Shown: positions 10,227-21,679 of the stretch, in pieces
Numbering within the stretch: position 1 is the stretch's first letter
How the letters are laid out: each line of letters begins with the position of its first letter
DNA from: Mugil cephalus
Lineage: Eukaryota; Chordata; Actinopteri; Mugiliformes; Mugilidae
Assembly: GCF_022458985.1 (NCBI RefSeq)
Contig: NC_061771.1
Coordinates: forward strand, 30,058,322 to 30,122,321
Direction of reading: 5' to 3'
Length of the DNA stretch: 64,000 nucleotides
Position numbers and translations under genes: made by a program
The notes under the pieces: generated by a model
Databases searched by the model: none
What the model was told of the DNA's origin: nothing
What the model saw: the letters and a program-made list of their open reading frames with translations, nothing else

Positions 10227-11153
10227 GTTTGGACGGACGTGCTGAGCTGACTGGGTGAGGAAATACTGCGTTCATCACAATTAGTGGTTTATTCGAGTAA
10301 CATGAAACAGATTTCACTGCAACACACACAAGTCTGAAGATGCTGAAGGACTCTGAGATGTACTATCACTACTGGACTCAAGATACTCGCTCAGAATCAC
10401 TTCAGTGAAAAATACTTAGATATAAAATATGTGGGCACCATGTATTTTAAATACATCAAAGCAGCAGAGAGTCTTGGTGTCAACATGTTGCGTCCTTTCC
10501 TCAGGTCCACTGCAGAGTTAGATGTACTGTAAACTCTGATTCACCTGATGTGGAGGAAGAAAACGTTAGAAAAGTCCATTCGGAGCAGAATGTTGGGCCG
10601 TGTAACTTCAAATGATCCTCAACAGACTCGTCTATGATCTACCATCATTTATCATCTCTTGTTTACCAGTGCACAGTTAACAGCATGAATGAAGAACACA
10701 ACACTTGACTTGGAATAACACACAGACCTCTAATTTAAGGATTCTTGGTGCTTTTACTTTGTAGCAGAGAGAGCTGGACACAGCAGAGTTGACTAACCTG
10801 CTCCAAACATGCTTGGTCCTGTATGAGCACACCTTACTTTGAGAAGAAGATGAACCTTCTAACTTCAGGTGTCAGCCTCCTCTAGAAATGACAGTGCCAT
10901 TACACAGCCATCGCTTCGTGTTGGTATCGAGTCTGTTTTCTGACGTGTCCATGTGAAATCAGGCAGGTACTGACTACTTCCCATCGCTAGCTGTCCCAGC
11001 CAAGACGTTGTGTGTGAAAAGCTACGTTGACACCATCTAAAAGGGCTGAATGTGGTAGAAAAATGAAATAAAATTCTGCCTTTGGTGGTGCTTTGTCTGA
11101 TTGTCTTATTGCAGAAACCACCCACACCTCCTGGTATTTATTTAACTTGATTT
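10227..11153. other. End of duplicon copy I; no confirmed gene
   Basis: A possible plus-strand exon follows the acceptor ctttcctcag at about 10506 and reads VHCRVRCTVNSDSPDVEEE. In copy II the same frame runs on to a stop at 54124, whereas copy I has an extra A and breaks. I do not recognise the product. The rest shows nothing. Confidence 0.3.
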
Positions 11154-12430
11154 GACAATATACTAATATTAACAATCAAAACTTACAGTACGTCCAGTGA
11201 AGCTAGATGCTGCCACGTGGGTCCAACTTTAGCAGTTATTTTCCCGCTTAAGTTTTTAAGTTATGTTTACTTAATATACAAATAGTTCAATATAATCAAA
11301 CAATATTAGTTTAAGTTACTCAAAGGAAGAACATGTTACAAGAACTTGACATAATTACGTTAGTGGAACTTTATTTAAACTTTGAGTAAACACTACTTAA
11401 TCTATTTAATAACTTTGAACGTTCGGGTTCACAGTGTATTTGTAATTAATCAAATACACTCAAAACATGATGTTAATAATGAATCAGTGTAATAGATGAC
11501 ATCATGGCTTCGTAAAAAAAAAAGAACCAGTTTCCTTGTGGCCACCTTGTTTACACATCTCACATTTTGCAAAGCAGCAAATATGATCTTGTTTTGAACT
11601 CAGAATGAATGAATGAGTCTTTATTCACAGTAGAGGAGGACAGACTTACTTTGAAAACACTCCCTGGTTAATCAACTAAAATAGTCATTAGTTCAGGATA
11701 GTGCGCATCACCTTTTTGAGCTTCTCCCTCAACTCAGAGTCACCGATGTGGTCAAGTGTGACGTTGCAGAATGTCCCCTGACACAATGTAGACAACTACA
11801 CACAGGGACAGAAATGCAGGAGGTTTCCCACCCCCCTTGCACGATTATTGTGGACACCGTCCTTCCTGTACATGGATAAACTGTATGTTGCAGGTGGAGG
11901 ATGTGGAGTCTGGGTGTGCATCCATTAGGTGAGCCTGGAAGATAAAACTAATTAATAGTTCATCCTGTACTGTGTAAACTAGCACTTCAGCCCACAGACA
12001 CATTACACCCTTCAACCTGAATTCACCAGGTTAACGTAAAAATATAAATATTCTTTTAAAAAACACTCATGATGAACCATACAAGGGTTTTTAATTCATT
12101 CCCTTTGAATCCAGTTGGTTTCTATTCACCTATAATAATTCAACTTTGAAAGTTGGTGACTATTAAAAGACAAATGAGTCACCTGCAGCATGGGTGTTTG
12201 GGAGTTTTAACGCGTGTCCATTTCTCCACTGATCAAAGAACGTCCAAACAAACTTGTCTTTAAAGTGAGTCGCCTCCATTTGTTGAAGGTGTTGAGTGTG
12301 ACAGATGACAGAGAACATGATGACGTTATTGACGAGGATGATATCTGGTGAACTGGTGGTGGAATAAACCACGAATCAAACATAACATATTGTCTTAATC
12401 ATGGTCTAATCATGATGAAAAACTAAACTG
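11154..12430. other. Intergenic between duplicon I and the TRIM B 3' flank
   Basis: AT-rich sequence not repeated elsewhere in the window. The stretch 11200-11440, ending near cacagtgta, has a MITE-like look without provable ends. I see no gene. Confidence 0.4.
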
Positions 12431-13062
12431 TGTCCATCATCCATGTGTCTTCTCCCTCAATCAATGCACACCTGTGGCATTTAACTCCACCCCCCCTCAC
12501 CTGTGACCTCTGACCTCTTATTTCCTGTGCAGGTAGAAATGTTATCGCCATCTAGGGGCCACCACTACAAATACCATTCAACTAAATAGTGAAAACATAA
12601 ATACTTATATCACTTATTAATATAAAATAAACACTGGATATGAGATTAAAAGGCTCCTACATTTGGGTTCACAACAAAATATTATTACCTGTAAAATTAT
12701 TACCTGGTTTATTCTGAAAAATGTTGCAACATTGTTGTATGCAAATATAATATTACCACAATTTAAAAGGACTAGAAAATGTAACGTTAAACTTTGAACA
12801 CTACAAGGCCTGTGTCAGACTCTTCTGCTGGATTGTCTCATCAAGAGCTTCATCTTCCTCCATGTAAACAGGGCTCAGAGAACACAGACAGACAGAGATG
12901 GCAGAAAGTTGAACAGAAAACACAAGGCTGTCAACTTAAGGGACTATTTGATTCAAAAAGAAAAAGAAAGAAAATGCAATAAAAAAGAACCAAATGCAAA
13001 ATGCTGAGATCCTGGAATAAAGACAGGAGACGGTCATTTGTTCATGTGTGACAAACAGCAGC
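12431..13062. other. Common 3' flank of TRIM B (shared with C and E)
   Basis: From catgtgtcttctccctc onward this flank is nearly identical to 26524-27144 and 58695-59315, up to the TRIM poly(A) signal. In B it is preceded by unique sequence. In C and E it is preceded by the minisatellite. No gene is recognised. Confidence 0.55.
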
Positions 13063-13643
13063 TTTATTCATCATGTGAAGCTTCAGTTTGTTCTCCCATT
13101 AAATCAGTAAAGTCTGATCAATGACTCTTGTTCAGTGATTTCATGCACAGATTCACTTCATCCACACAATCAGTTAGTTGGACTCAGAATATCAGCTATG
13201 TACAATCAGATAATGACTGATGTCCTGATTGATGATGATCATGATCACTACAGTTGACATGAGCTCGTCTCTTCATCCATTTCAACAACAACAACAACAT
13301 ACAAACACATCAACACAAATGTTGATGAGACGTTCAGAGCACAGACAAGTTCAGATTCTCATGTGGACAAATGTCAGTTTATGTGAATCAAAGTCATGGT
13401 GAGCAGTGAGAGCCTCCGTGGCTAAACAGACACAGGAAGGAGCGCCACCCAAACAAAGTCCAACATCAAGCAAACAACAAACCAGGAGACGACAAAGTAC
13501 CGCCCACAAAGTGTGACTGACAGCTGATCTCTGAGCAGTGAAGACATGACACAACAATGAGCTCTCAGCTACAACCATGGAGACCAAACCACCTGGAGAC
13601 TAGAAGACACATTTTAACCAACTGTCCCTGAAGAGACTTCTGT
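13063..13643 (-). other. 3'UTR of TRIM B with poly(A) signal
   Basis: On the minus strand AATAAA (plus-strand tttatt at 13063-13068) lies about 575 bp past the stop. Compared with C, D and E, B lacks about 130 bp between two CAA stretches near 13283-13299. Confidence 0.6.
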
Positions 13644-15320
13644 CTATTTCACTTTCATCAACTCAGCAGTGGCTCCAACACCATAAAATAACCAGAGTCC
13701 AGCATAGAGAGGCTGAGTGAATGTGGTCTGGACTCTGTGGAGGAGAGTCATGGTTTCAGAGACGCTGTAGAAAGACAGAAGACCTGCTCTGTGATCCAGG
13801 TACACTCCTACTCTGGAGGAACCAGGACCTGAGACGGGAGTTTTGACTTTGTTGTGGATAAATGTGTAACTGTTTGTGTAACAATATAATGACCAAGATT
13901 TGTCATTGAATCCAAACAAACATTCATTTGACCTCCCTGCTCTGCTGATATTCTTGTATGCGACTGCTACATAAACTCCTCTTCCTCTCCTCTCCACCTC
14001 CCAGTAACAACGTCCAGTCAGACTCTCTCTACTCAGGACCTGCCAACAACCAGTGAATCTGTCTGGATGATCAGAATAAGACTGAGGTTGTTTCATTAAT
14101 GTTACTTTTCTGTTCCCCTCAGATAATAACAGACGTGTGTTTGCTGTGTTTGGATCCAGTGTGATTTCACATGAATATTTCCTGAATTCATCTCTGGTCT
14201 TTGGCTCTGGTTGTGGCAGTAAAACATCCACTTCAGTCACTGTCACTGAGATGTTTGTCCATGTCTCTCTCAGAATGTCCTGTAGTTTCTCTCTGGTCTC
14301 TGTCACAGCTGCTTTCACGCCATCAAAGTTCCTCAGAGGACGAATCTTGATGCTGGATGAGTGTGTAGACTCACTGGGTGGTGGCAGTGAGGGGTAGTTG
14401 TGTAGAAACTGGTTGTGATCCTCTGTGTTTAAGAGCTGCTTCAGCTCGGAGCCTTTCCTCTCCAGCTCAGTGATCTGCTGCTCCAGCTTCTCCTCAACAT
14501 CTTTGACTCGACTCTCTTCAGTTTCCTGCTGGGATCTGACCAGCTGCTCCACATCAGAGCTTCTTTTCTGGAGGAGACGGATCATCTCAGTGAAGATCTC
14601 CCGACTGTCCTCCACTGTTTTATCAGCAGAGTGAGCCATGGCCTTCAGCTCCTGTCTAAGCAGCTCCACGTCTTTGCGTCTCTCCTGGATCGTCTGCTGG
14701 ATGTTTTCTAGCATCACCTCCACCTCCTTCTGCTTCTCAGTCCTTTCTGCTGCAGCTGAGACTGTGTCGTGGCCTTTATGTTCATCCAGTGTGCAGAGAT
14801 AACAGATACTCTGCTGATCAGTACGACAGAAAATCTTCATCACCTCATCATGACGAGAGCAGATGTTCTCCTGGAGCTTCTTGGAGGGCTCCACCAGCTT
14901 GTGTTTCTTTAATGGAGCTACATCATAGTGAAGTTGGAGGTGTTTCTCACAGTAAGAGGCCGGACAGTTTATACAGGACTTGAAGGCTTTCAGCTTCCTC
15001 CCAGTGCAGACATCACAGGCCACATCTTCAGGTCCAGCATAGCAGTGATCAGCTGGAGCAGCTTGGAGTCCAGTCTTCTTCAGCTGCTCCACTAACTCTG
15101 CTAACATGGTGTTTTTCTCCAGGACAGGCCTCGGTATGAAAGTCTTCCTGCACTGAGGGCAGCTGTAGATTCCCTTCTGGTCTTCTTCATCCCAGTGGCT
15201 TTTAATACAGTTCATGCAGTAGTTGTGTCCACAGGGAATAGACACAGGATCCTTCAGTGGATCCAGACAGATGGAACAAGAGAAGGTTTCTCTGTCCAGC
15301 TGAACTCCTTTCTGCTCCAT
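13644..15320 (-). CDS. finTRIM/TRIM16-like RING-B-box-coiled-coil-PRY/SPRY protein, copy B (intact)
   Basis: The frame is a single uninterrupted one of 558 aa from ATG at 15320. The RING C3HC4 is complete (Cys15, 18, 30, His32, Cys35, 38, 54, 57). B-box 1 spans Cys102 to His131 and B-box 2 spans Cys154 to His184. The coiled coil runs about 190-310 and PRY-SPRY about 383-558, starting at LDPNTANTRLLLSEG. Proteins of this type are E3 ubiquitin ligases, many interferon- or virus-induced in fish, with the SPRY as recognition domain. I chose the MEQKGVQL start because it is shared by all copies. In B alone a one-base insertion opens an upstream ATG at 15401 in frame (+27 residues). Compared with C, D, E and F the residues at 408-412, 424-426, 461-471, 479-488 and 543-550 vary strongly. 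Confidence 0.92.
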   Translation of the reverse strand: MEQKGVQLDRETFSCSICLDPLKDPVSIPCGHNYCMNCIKSHWDEEDQKGIYSCPQCRKTFIPRPVLEKNTMLAELVEQLKKTGLQAAPADHCYAGPEDVACDVCTGRKLKAFKSCINCPASYCEKHLQLHYDVAPLKKHKLVEPSKKLQENICSRHDEVMKIFCRTDQQSICYLCTLDEHKGHDTVSAAAERTEKQKEVEVMLENIQQTIQERRKDVELLRQELKAMAHSADKTVEDSREIFTEMIRLLQKRSSDVEQLVRSQQETEESRVKDVEEKLEQQITELERKGSELKQLLNTEDHNQFLHNYPSLPPPSESTHSSSIKIRPLRNFDGVKAAVTETREKLQDILRETWTNISVTVTEVDVLLPQPEPKTRDEFRKYSCEITLDPNTANTRLLLSEGNRKVTLMKQPQSYSDHPDRFTGCWQVLSRESLTGRCYWEVERRGRGVYVAVAYKNISRAGRSNECLFGFNDKSWSLYCYTNSYTFIHNKVKTPVSGPGSSRVGVYLDHRAGLLSFYSVSETMTLLHRVQTTFTQPLYAGLWLFYGVGATAELMKVK

Positions 15321-16040
15321 TTCACCTCTCAGTGTCGACGACTGGTGTGAGTTTCTGTTTGCTAGAAGTGAAACTAGTCTGAGCTCTGATCTGAACAACA
15401 TGTGATTGTACAGTGAATGGAGCCTGTCAGCTCTCACACTTCACCACATGCTGCTTACACCCATCTTCAATGTAGAGATCTAAAGGGGAGGGAACAAGGA
15501 GACATGAGGAAATATGAGTGGAGCTGCTCCAGGAAGAGGGAGGAGTTATCAGACTCTGACTTGTTCCAGGAAGAGGAGCAGACGACAAAACAAATCACAA
15601 TAAAATCCACATCATTCATGGTCATAGACGCCACAGACGTGTTACAGTTACACACACGTTGCTCTTATTATCCTGACATTTATTAACTAGTGCTGAACAA
15701 CCAAGAGTCCTGGAAGAGATTTTCCACGTTAACATTGAACGTTTAAAGGAGCCAATGTTAAAACTCTTGATTTGATCTGATTTCCTGATCTGAATGAATG
15801 ACCTACCATCAGTCAGGTAAATAATCTACAGTGAATACAAACGGTCAGAGCCTACTTACTTGTTTGTAGCTGCACGGAGGAACTGCTTCACTTCACAGCA
15901 GGAAAAGAAAAAATGTTTCAGAGCAGGAAGTAGCTGCAGGTTTGAACCTCGACCAACAGTTGCATCATAAAACTAAACACGTGACAAAGAAGGAGGGACT
16001 GTGTTTATTTCCTGGTCGGCAGTAGTGAAGGAAGTCTTTT
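15321..16040 (-). promoter_or_regulatory. TRIM B 5' region: fused uORF, 5'UTR intron, first exon
   Basis: The probable intron is 15480-15859 (380 nt; donor GTAAGT, acceptor CCCCTTTAG). Between acceptor and ATG lies the uORF starting [11 protein letters not shown], which in the other copies ends 10 nt before the main ATG. Here an extra base near 15343 (actggtgtg against actgtgtg) joins it to the CDS. An IRF-like half site AGAAGTGAAACT sits at 15364-15375. A CACGTG E-box lies at about 15979, near the putative promoter. Confidence 0.55.
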
Positions 16041-16829
16041 ATTTTGTTCTAATTCAACAATTATGAATGACTGTGTTGAAATGTCATTTTATCATTCACT
16101 GTTTATTTTCATTTATATTGTTTAACATTTTAACCAAAGCTTTAAATGAACAACTGAGCCACAGCAAACAAATCAAATCAACTCAGGCCAAAGTCTGAAC
16201 ATCATGACACTTAAAAAAAACTGAACTGATTTTCTTTGTTTTCTTACTGATATATTTGAATATCTGAGGATTGAAGCTGTAATCAACCTTTGTTGTACTT
16301 AAAAGTATGATGCCATTTAAAAAAAATAAATAAAAAATTGTAAATGTTTTTAATCTGAAGCTGAACACAGCTACAACTCTTGAAATGACCCACAGTAAAT
16401 AATAGAAGGACGTGTGTAACTACTGCAATAGAGGAACATTGTAGGGATTGCAGGAATAACATGTGCTGCAGTGCTAAGAAAAACTAAGGAATACATCTAA
16501 AGCGCCCAAACCACCAAAGGAACTGGGGAAAAACAATCTACAGCACTTTATCCCTAACTTACGTTTTGCATAGACACACATCCAGAGTGTTTGTGTCTGA
16601 GGAAATGAAAAATCTGTCCATAATATTAAACAGAACAAACTAAATGTGAGGCATCTCTTTAAGCTTCTATGTGACACTTTTTGGTGTACTGCTTCAACTT
16701 ACAATGCAAGTGATTAAAGAGGTTCACAGCACAAAAAAAAGGCTCCCACCCGCTCAAAAGTAAGTCCAACAACTGGAATTAACAGGAAATGAAGCTGGAG
16801 AGCCTGGATAGCCAGTTCATTCATCAAGT
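16041..16829. other. Intergenic, no gene
   Basis: B-lineage sequence. Its first part matches 30260-30560 beside TRIM C, then it becomes unique. Only short low-complexity frames are present. Confidence 0.4.
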
Positions 16830-17145
16830 CTGTTCTTCAGGACTTGGGTTTTGTTTGGACAGTGCATTGCCTTCAAGTTCCATGACCACCTTCTGCAGCA
16901 ACTTCAAAGGTATACTTCAGTTCAGCAGGGTGGTTTAAGTTCAAAGAATATATCAGGCCAAACAACATGGCAGCAGCTCGGGGAACACTGTCCAAATCCT
17001 GCATCACAATGTGGGACTCGAGGACAATGCCAACGTCCTCTGGTTTTTCATTGGCATCTCTGTGTTTGCAGACATATATACCCATAGTGGTATCCTCAAT
17101 GGATTCCTGGAGGAGGGATTCATCTGCTGCCTGTACAATGCACAA
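16830..17145 (-). pseudogene. Fragment of a multicopy fish ORF (ELKYTFEV family), degraded
   Basis: The minus-strand frame contains DTTMGIYVCKHRDANEKPEDVGIVLE, AAAMLFGLIYSLNLNHPAELKYTFEV and then a frame slip into LQKVVMELEGNAL. I know similar text from a repetitive, mostly unannotated fish protein family, sometimes next to SAM-like domains, but cannot name a function. No start codon or splice sites are evident and it is probably a dead copy. Confidence 0.4.
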
Positions 17146-18390
17146 AAAGAATCAAAGTGTGATCACACTACATGCAACGTCCATATAGGGAATACTGCAC
17201 ATCTGTATTGAGTCATTTATGAAGATCACTACCATATTATCTTACATGTTAGCTGACTGTAAAGTAATGACAATGGGTAGATGTTTTAAAGCTGATACGA
17301 AATATGAAAGAGAACATCTCAACATACTAAACCTAAGTAACACTTACCTTATTACCTTAACTTATTGTTGAAAAAATTACAAAAAATTATAATCACAGCC
17401 ATTTTAGAAGGTGTAGTTTGTGGTGCCATTAAATTATTTTGTGTTATCCTGAGAGACTGATGAGAAACACACAATAGTTTCAACAAAAAACGATCATTAA
17501 AACCTTAATGAGTACGGTGTATTTTACGTTTATCACCATTACAGACATGCTGTTTAAAAACAACACACGCAATAATATATTTTTAGTCACAGACTGTGAC
17601 GGACCCATACGAGTTCATTAATGGGAAAACACTGAAAGCCAAGCAACAACGACAGCTGACAGTATTATTGGTATTGACTTCCTTATAAAAAATAAAATAA
17701 ATAAAATCACAAGCCATCTCTGCTCTGATACAAGTCAGTGATCCTAAAATGTCTTGTTTCTCATCTATAACACACATTCTACATCTCGGAGGCAACGTCC
17801 CAACATCGGAAAGAAGAGTGAGAGTCGGGTAGCATGTTGCTGCGAGAGATGCAGCTCCATGGAAAGAACAAGCATGTCCTACCAAAAAAAAGAAGAAGAA
17901 GAAGAAATACTCAAAAATCGAGTGTGTTTCGTTTAACTAAGTTGTCGGCTTCCCAAATCAAAGACACACATTTATGAAAAGTATGGTCCGTGAAAAGTCA
18001 CGGAAAAGTTTTTTTTCATGACAATTTTAAAAGAGAAAACAACCTAGGCCTATGATCTATGAATTTCCCCAAACAAACTCTGCCGTGCACACATTAAGTT
18101 ACCAGACATAAAAACTAATGCAAAGATATTCAGGGACGGCAGGCATGGCTGCTAGCATTAGCAACCAGCGGTGAATGAATGAAAACGTTAGCATGAAGAC
18201 TGACTTGGATTTACTCGACATTACCGGCAAATAAAAAGCCAAACCTTTTCAAACCTTGATTACAAACACTTTGCTTCTAACACCGGCTCATATTTGACAA
18301 GTTTTTTATTACCTTTATGTGTCCTGACTTGAATCCACATGTTTAAAAAGTGCATTAATCAGTTTATTTCACATCAGTGAACAACTCAAC
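17146..18390. other. Intergenic, no gene
   Basis: AT-rich sequence with purine tracts (17884-17905). From about 18325 it matches the flank of the second L2 copy at 31243. Nothing else is recognised. Confidence 0.4.
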
Positions 18391-18418
18391 CCTCCTCCTC
18401 CTCCTCCTCCTCCTCCTC
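18391..18418 (+). repeat. (CTC)n microsatellite
   Basis: A perfect trinucleotide run, with the paralogous run at 31306-31336. It lies just upstream of the L2-like LINE in both copies. Confidence 0.9.
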
Positions 18419-18459
18419 GTGTCTCGCCTGCGTGTGAACAACTTATAACTTTACACTTT

Positions 18460-20600
18460 GGTCAGAGATCCAAAGCTAACAATGCACCTGGAGCCGATAA
18501 CATCAGTGGTCGGGTCCTCAGTCACTGTGCGGACCAGTTAGTGAGTGTCTTCCAGAAACTGTTCCAGACCTCCATCAGCACAGAAACTGTCCTCAAATGT
18601 TGGAAACACTCAACCATCATCCCCATTCCCAAGAGAAGCCCCCCCAGGGCCCTGAACGACCTGCGCCCAGTGGCCCTCTGCTCCCGGGTGATGAAGGCTA
18701 TGGAGAGGCTAGTCAGGCAACACATTCTCATTCTGACCAACTCACAACTCGACCCGCTCCAATTTGCACATCAAAGCCGCAAAGGTGTGGACGATGCCAA
18801 AGCCTTCATCATCGACACCATCCACAGACACCTGGAGCTTCCCAACACCTCCACCAGACTCCTGTTTGCTGACTTCTCCTCGGCCTTCAACACCCTGCAA
18901 CCGCACATCCTGGCAGAGAGACTCCAGCGTATTTCAACTTGAGCAGCCAGCTCATCCTCTGGATCCTGGACTTTCTCACCAACCGAACCCAGGGAGTCCG
19001 TATTAACAATAACCTGTCTGATCTCCTCACCACCTCCACTGGCTCCCCACAAGGCTGTGTGCTTTCTCCGCTGCTCTTCATCCTGTACACCGACGAAGTG
19101 CAGATCAACGCACCCCAACTGTCACCTGGTGAAGTTTGCTGACGACACAGTTCTCCTGTCCCTCCTGTCCGGTCCCTCCCTCCACCATGGACCCGCTCTG
19201 CAGCAGTTCACAGAGTGGTGTGACTCTTCCTGCCTGGAGCTGAATGTCAGCAAAACGAAGGAGATGGTGGTGACCTTCTCCAGCAGCCAAAGGGAACTGG
19301 CGGCAGCTGTCACCACTATGGTCCACGGTTCTCCGGTCGAGACAGTTGGCGAATACAGATACCTGGGAACCATCCTGCACTGCCAACTGAGGTTCTCTTC
19401 CAACACCGAAGGGATCCTGAGGAAGTGCCACCAGAGGATGAACCTACGAAGGAAACTGAACTCTTTTTCTTTTAGTAAGAACATCTTGCTGACATTCTAT
19501 TACACATTCGTTGAAAGTGTTTTAACTTTCTCCATGTGCTGCTGGTATCACTCTGTAACTGTTCAGGATAGGAACCGCCTGCATAACATTGTCAAGGTGT
19601 GTTGTAAGACTATTGGACTCCCTGCTCACCACCTGAGCACTGTGTACGAGCAGCAGGCGAGCGGCCTGGCTCGTTGAATTCTCAAGGACTCAACTCATGC
19701 TCTGTTCCCGGCATTTGAGCTGCTGCCGTCTGGTCGCAGGTTCCGATGTCCGGCCTGTAAGACCCAGAGGAGGAGAGCAACCTTTGTTCCCAATGTTATT
19801 CTCCTCCTGAACTCTAAGAACTGTACGACGGTTACAATAATTTAAACCTCCTGTGTTACACTCAAGTGCAACATCACATGACCTCTTGTGCAATACTACT
19901 TTGTCACTTTACTTACAATGTCACTTTTAATTTTAATTTTTTAACCACGTCTCACTTAATTTATTTATTTGTCATACTTTATCTGCTGTTTTACAGTTTT
20001 TTTTTCTTTACATATTGGTCTTGATATTATTTTCCACAATCCATCTCTCTCCTGTAACTGGTAGCAGACCTGCCATTGTAGATAATATGCAGTTTTTTTA
20101 CTCACTTTTGCAATTTTTATTCTTTTTGTTATCTTATTCTCCTGCTCTTCTTTTATGTACTGCTCTTCGCCCTCCTAATTATTCAGTTTTTATCAGCTTA
20201 TTTGTGCATTTACGTTCTTACAAATCTTGTACTGATTTGTAATTGATGACTAAAACCAAAATGCCAATTTGTTGTTTTTTAAATAACCAACGCCACAGCC
20301 GATACAATTATTGAGGTCCAGAGATACCTGGCTGGCAGAGAAAGCAATATTCCCTGTACATTTAAAAATATCATAGATATTTTAAGCTAAGATTAAGATA
20401 TAAAATAATATAGTACACAAAATATAATACAGTAACTTAAACAATGTTATTGTATATACTTGGTCATTGAATCAGTAAACCAGTTGAGTCTCTGTAATGA
20501 TGATTAAAATCCAGCAGGTGTCAGTATTGAGCAACACAGTGACACAGCACCGATACAGTATCAAACACAGTTTGAGTAATGTGCCACAACGCTTTACGAG
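18460..20600 (+). mobile_element. L2-like LINE, RT domain and 3' part, copy 1 (inactive)
   Basis: Plus-strand frames encode NAPGADNISGRVL, WKHSTIIPIPKR, DLRPVALCSRVMKAMERL, LLFADFSSAFNTLQPH, the STGSPQGCVLSPLLFILYTD box, KFADDTVLLSLL and a C-terminal RFRCPACKTQ region. This is the order of an L2-type LINE RT. Frame breaks fall near 18935 and between LYTDEVQI and NCHLVKFADD. The first is private and the second is shared with the copy at 31380-33505. The tail from about 20280 may include part of a different (hAT-like) repeat ending gaggcctcat. Confidence 0.75.
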
Positions 20601-20617
20601 GCCTCATGGTGCATGTT

Positions 20618-21660
20618 GAAGAAGACCGAAGCCTCAACATAGAAGTATATAGAAAACCCACGCACACAGATCAACACTTGTTATTTGTTCACACCACCCT
20701 CTGGAACACAATCTAGGAGTCATCAGAAACCTCCAGCACCGAGCACAAACTGTACCCACTAGACAGGAGGGCAAGGACAAGGAGGGACAACACATCAAAC
20801 AAACCCTCAAAACATGTGGACATCCCAACTGGGCCTTTGTCAAAGACTCAAAAAGATATCCCAGGAAGGACAGGGAAGAGGAGCACAGCAGAAGGAAGAA
20901 CATCACCATCCCCTACGTAGCTGGTGCATCAGAGAAACTGAGGAGAATCTTTGGTAAACACCGCATCCCAGTTTATTTCAAACCTGGCAACACACTAAGG
21001 CAAAAACTGGTCCCCCCCAAAGACAAAACACCTAGACAGAAACAGAGTAATGTAGTGTATGCTGTTCAGTGTAGTGAGGAATGTACACACTTGTACACTG
21101 GGGAAACAAAACAACCCATTTACAAACGCATGGCCCAACACAGGAGAGCCAGTTCATCAGGAAACGGCTCAGCAGTCCACCTCCACCTGAAGGACAAAGG
21201 ACACTCCTTAGAAGATACCAACGTCAAAGTCCTGGCCAGAGAGGACAGATGGTTTGAGAGAGGAGTTAAGGAAGCCATCTATGTCAAAGTGGAGAAACCT
21301 TCTCTAAACAGAGGAGGTGGACTGAGATTTAATTTACCAACTATTTATAATCCAGTTTTGACTTCTGTCCCCAAGAAGTTTCAACAACATTCACACATTG
21401 AGCCTCCAGGTTCCCATGGACAATAGCCTCATTAGAGCTCTATTCATAGGGTAAGTAGCCCAGACACACAGTTCCCCCATTCAAGGACAGGTAAGTATCA
21501 GCCATTATGGTAATTAGTGACCCCAGTTTCTGGTCAAGCAAGTTCCTGGTGGGTGTTACCCACATAGTTTATTCCTATTTAAACCTCAATTTCCCACTAG
21601 TTTATCAGAACTGAAGAAGCTACTTGGATGAGTGGCCAAATGTCTTCAAGAAATCCTACA
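20618..21660 (+). mobile_element. Penelope-like element, RT end plus GIY-YIG endonuclease
   Basis: The text reads LNIEVYRKPTHTDQ, RRIFGKHRIPVYFKPGNTL and RQKLVPPKD, then an open frame (21055-21426) with VQCSEECTHLYTGETKQP and KRMAQHRR. This is the GIY-YIG-type nuclease characteristic of Penelope-like retroelements, here with LYTG in the second half of the motif. The downstream tail with gaagaagctacttggatgag is also typical. The upstream RT core is missing, so the element is 5'-truncated. Confidence 0.75.
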
Positions 21661-21679
21661 AGTCCAGCTGACCTTATTC

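Larger units (their letters stand above)
1..11153. repeat. Segmental duplication, copy I (TRIM A + CD22-like I)
   Basis: This block matches 44625-54644 in the same order and orientation: TRIM 5' half, two LINE remnants, Ig exons, more LINE remnants, receptor tail exons, an hAT-like element and a LINE tail. Homology stops just after the run ending ...aacttgattt at 11153. Copy II differs mainly by a 1,473-bp deletion and a 394-bp transposon insertion. The first 2.64 kb also matches 61361-64000. That the block was copied as a unit is inferred from the shared element order. Confidence 0.85.

Noticed and set aside
11200-11440. An AT-rich MITE
   Set aside because: The look is suggestive, but I could not define inverted ends or a target duplication.
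13351-13587. A 78-codon minus-strand ORF downstream of the TRIM stop codon, open in B, C, D and E (also 27595-27831, 42989-43225, 59741-59977), with a hydrophobic signal-like stretch
   Set aside because: The copies are so similar that an open frame in all four is expected by descent. It lies in the 3'UTR, has no known domain, and shows no codon-level conservation pattern I can demonstrate.
14137-14983. Several plus-strand ORFs inside the TRIM coding regions
   Set aside because: These are shadow frames opposite a strong coding sequence. The same shadows recur in every copy.
15417-15686. An 89-codon plus-strand ORF antisense to the TRIM 5' region, present in A, B, C and D
   Set aside because: It overlaps the predicted 5'UTR intron and first coding exon on the other strand, has low-complexity charged composition and no family resemblance. 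Its preservation follows from recent duplication.
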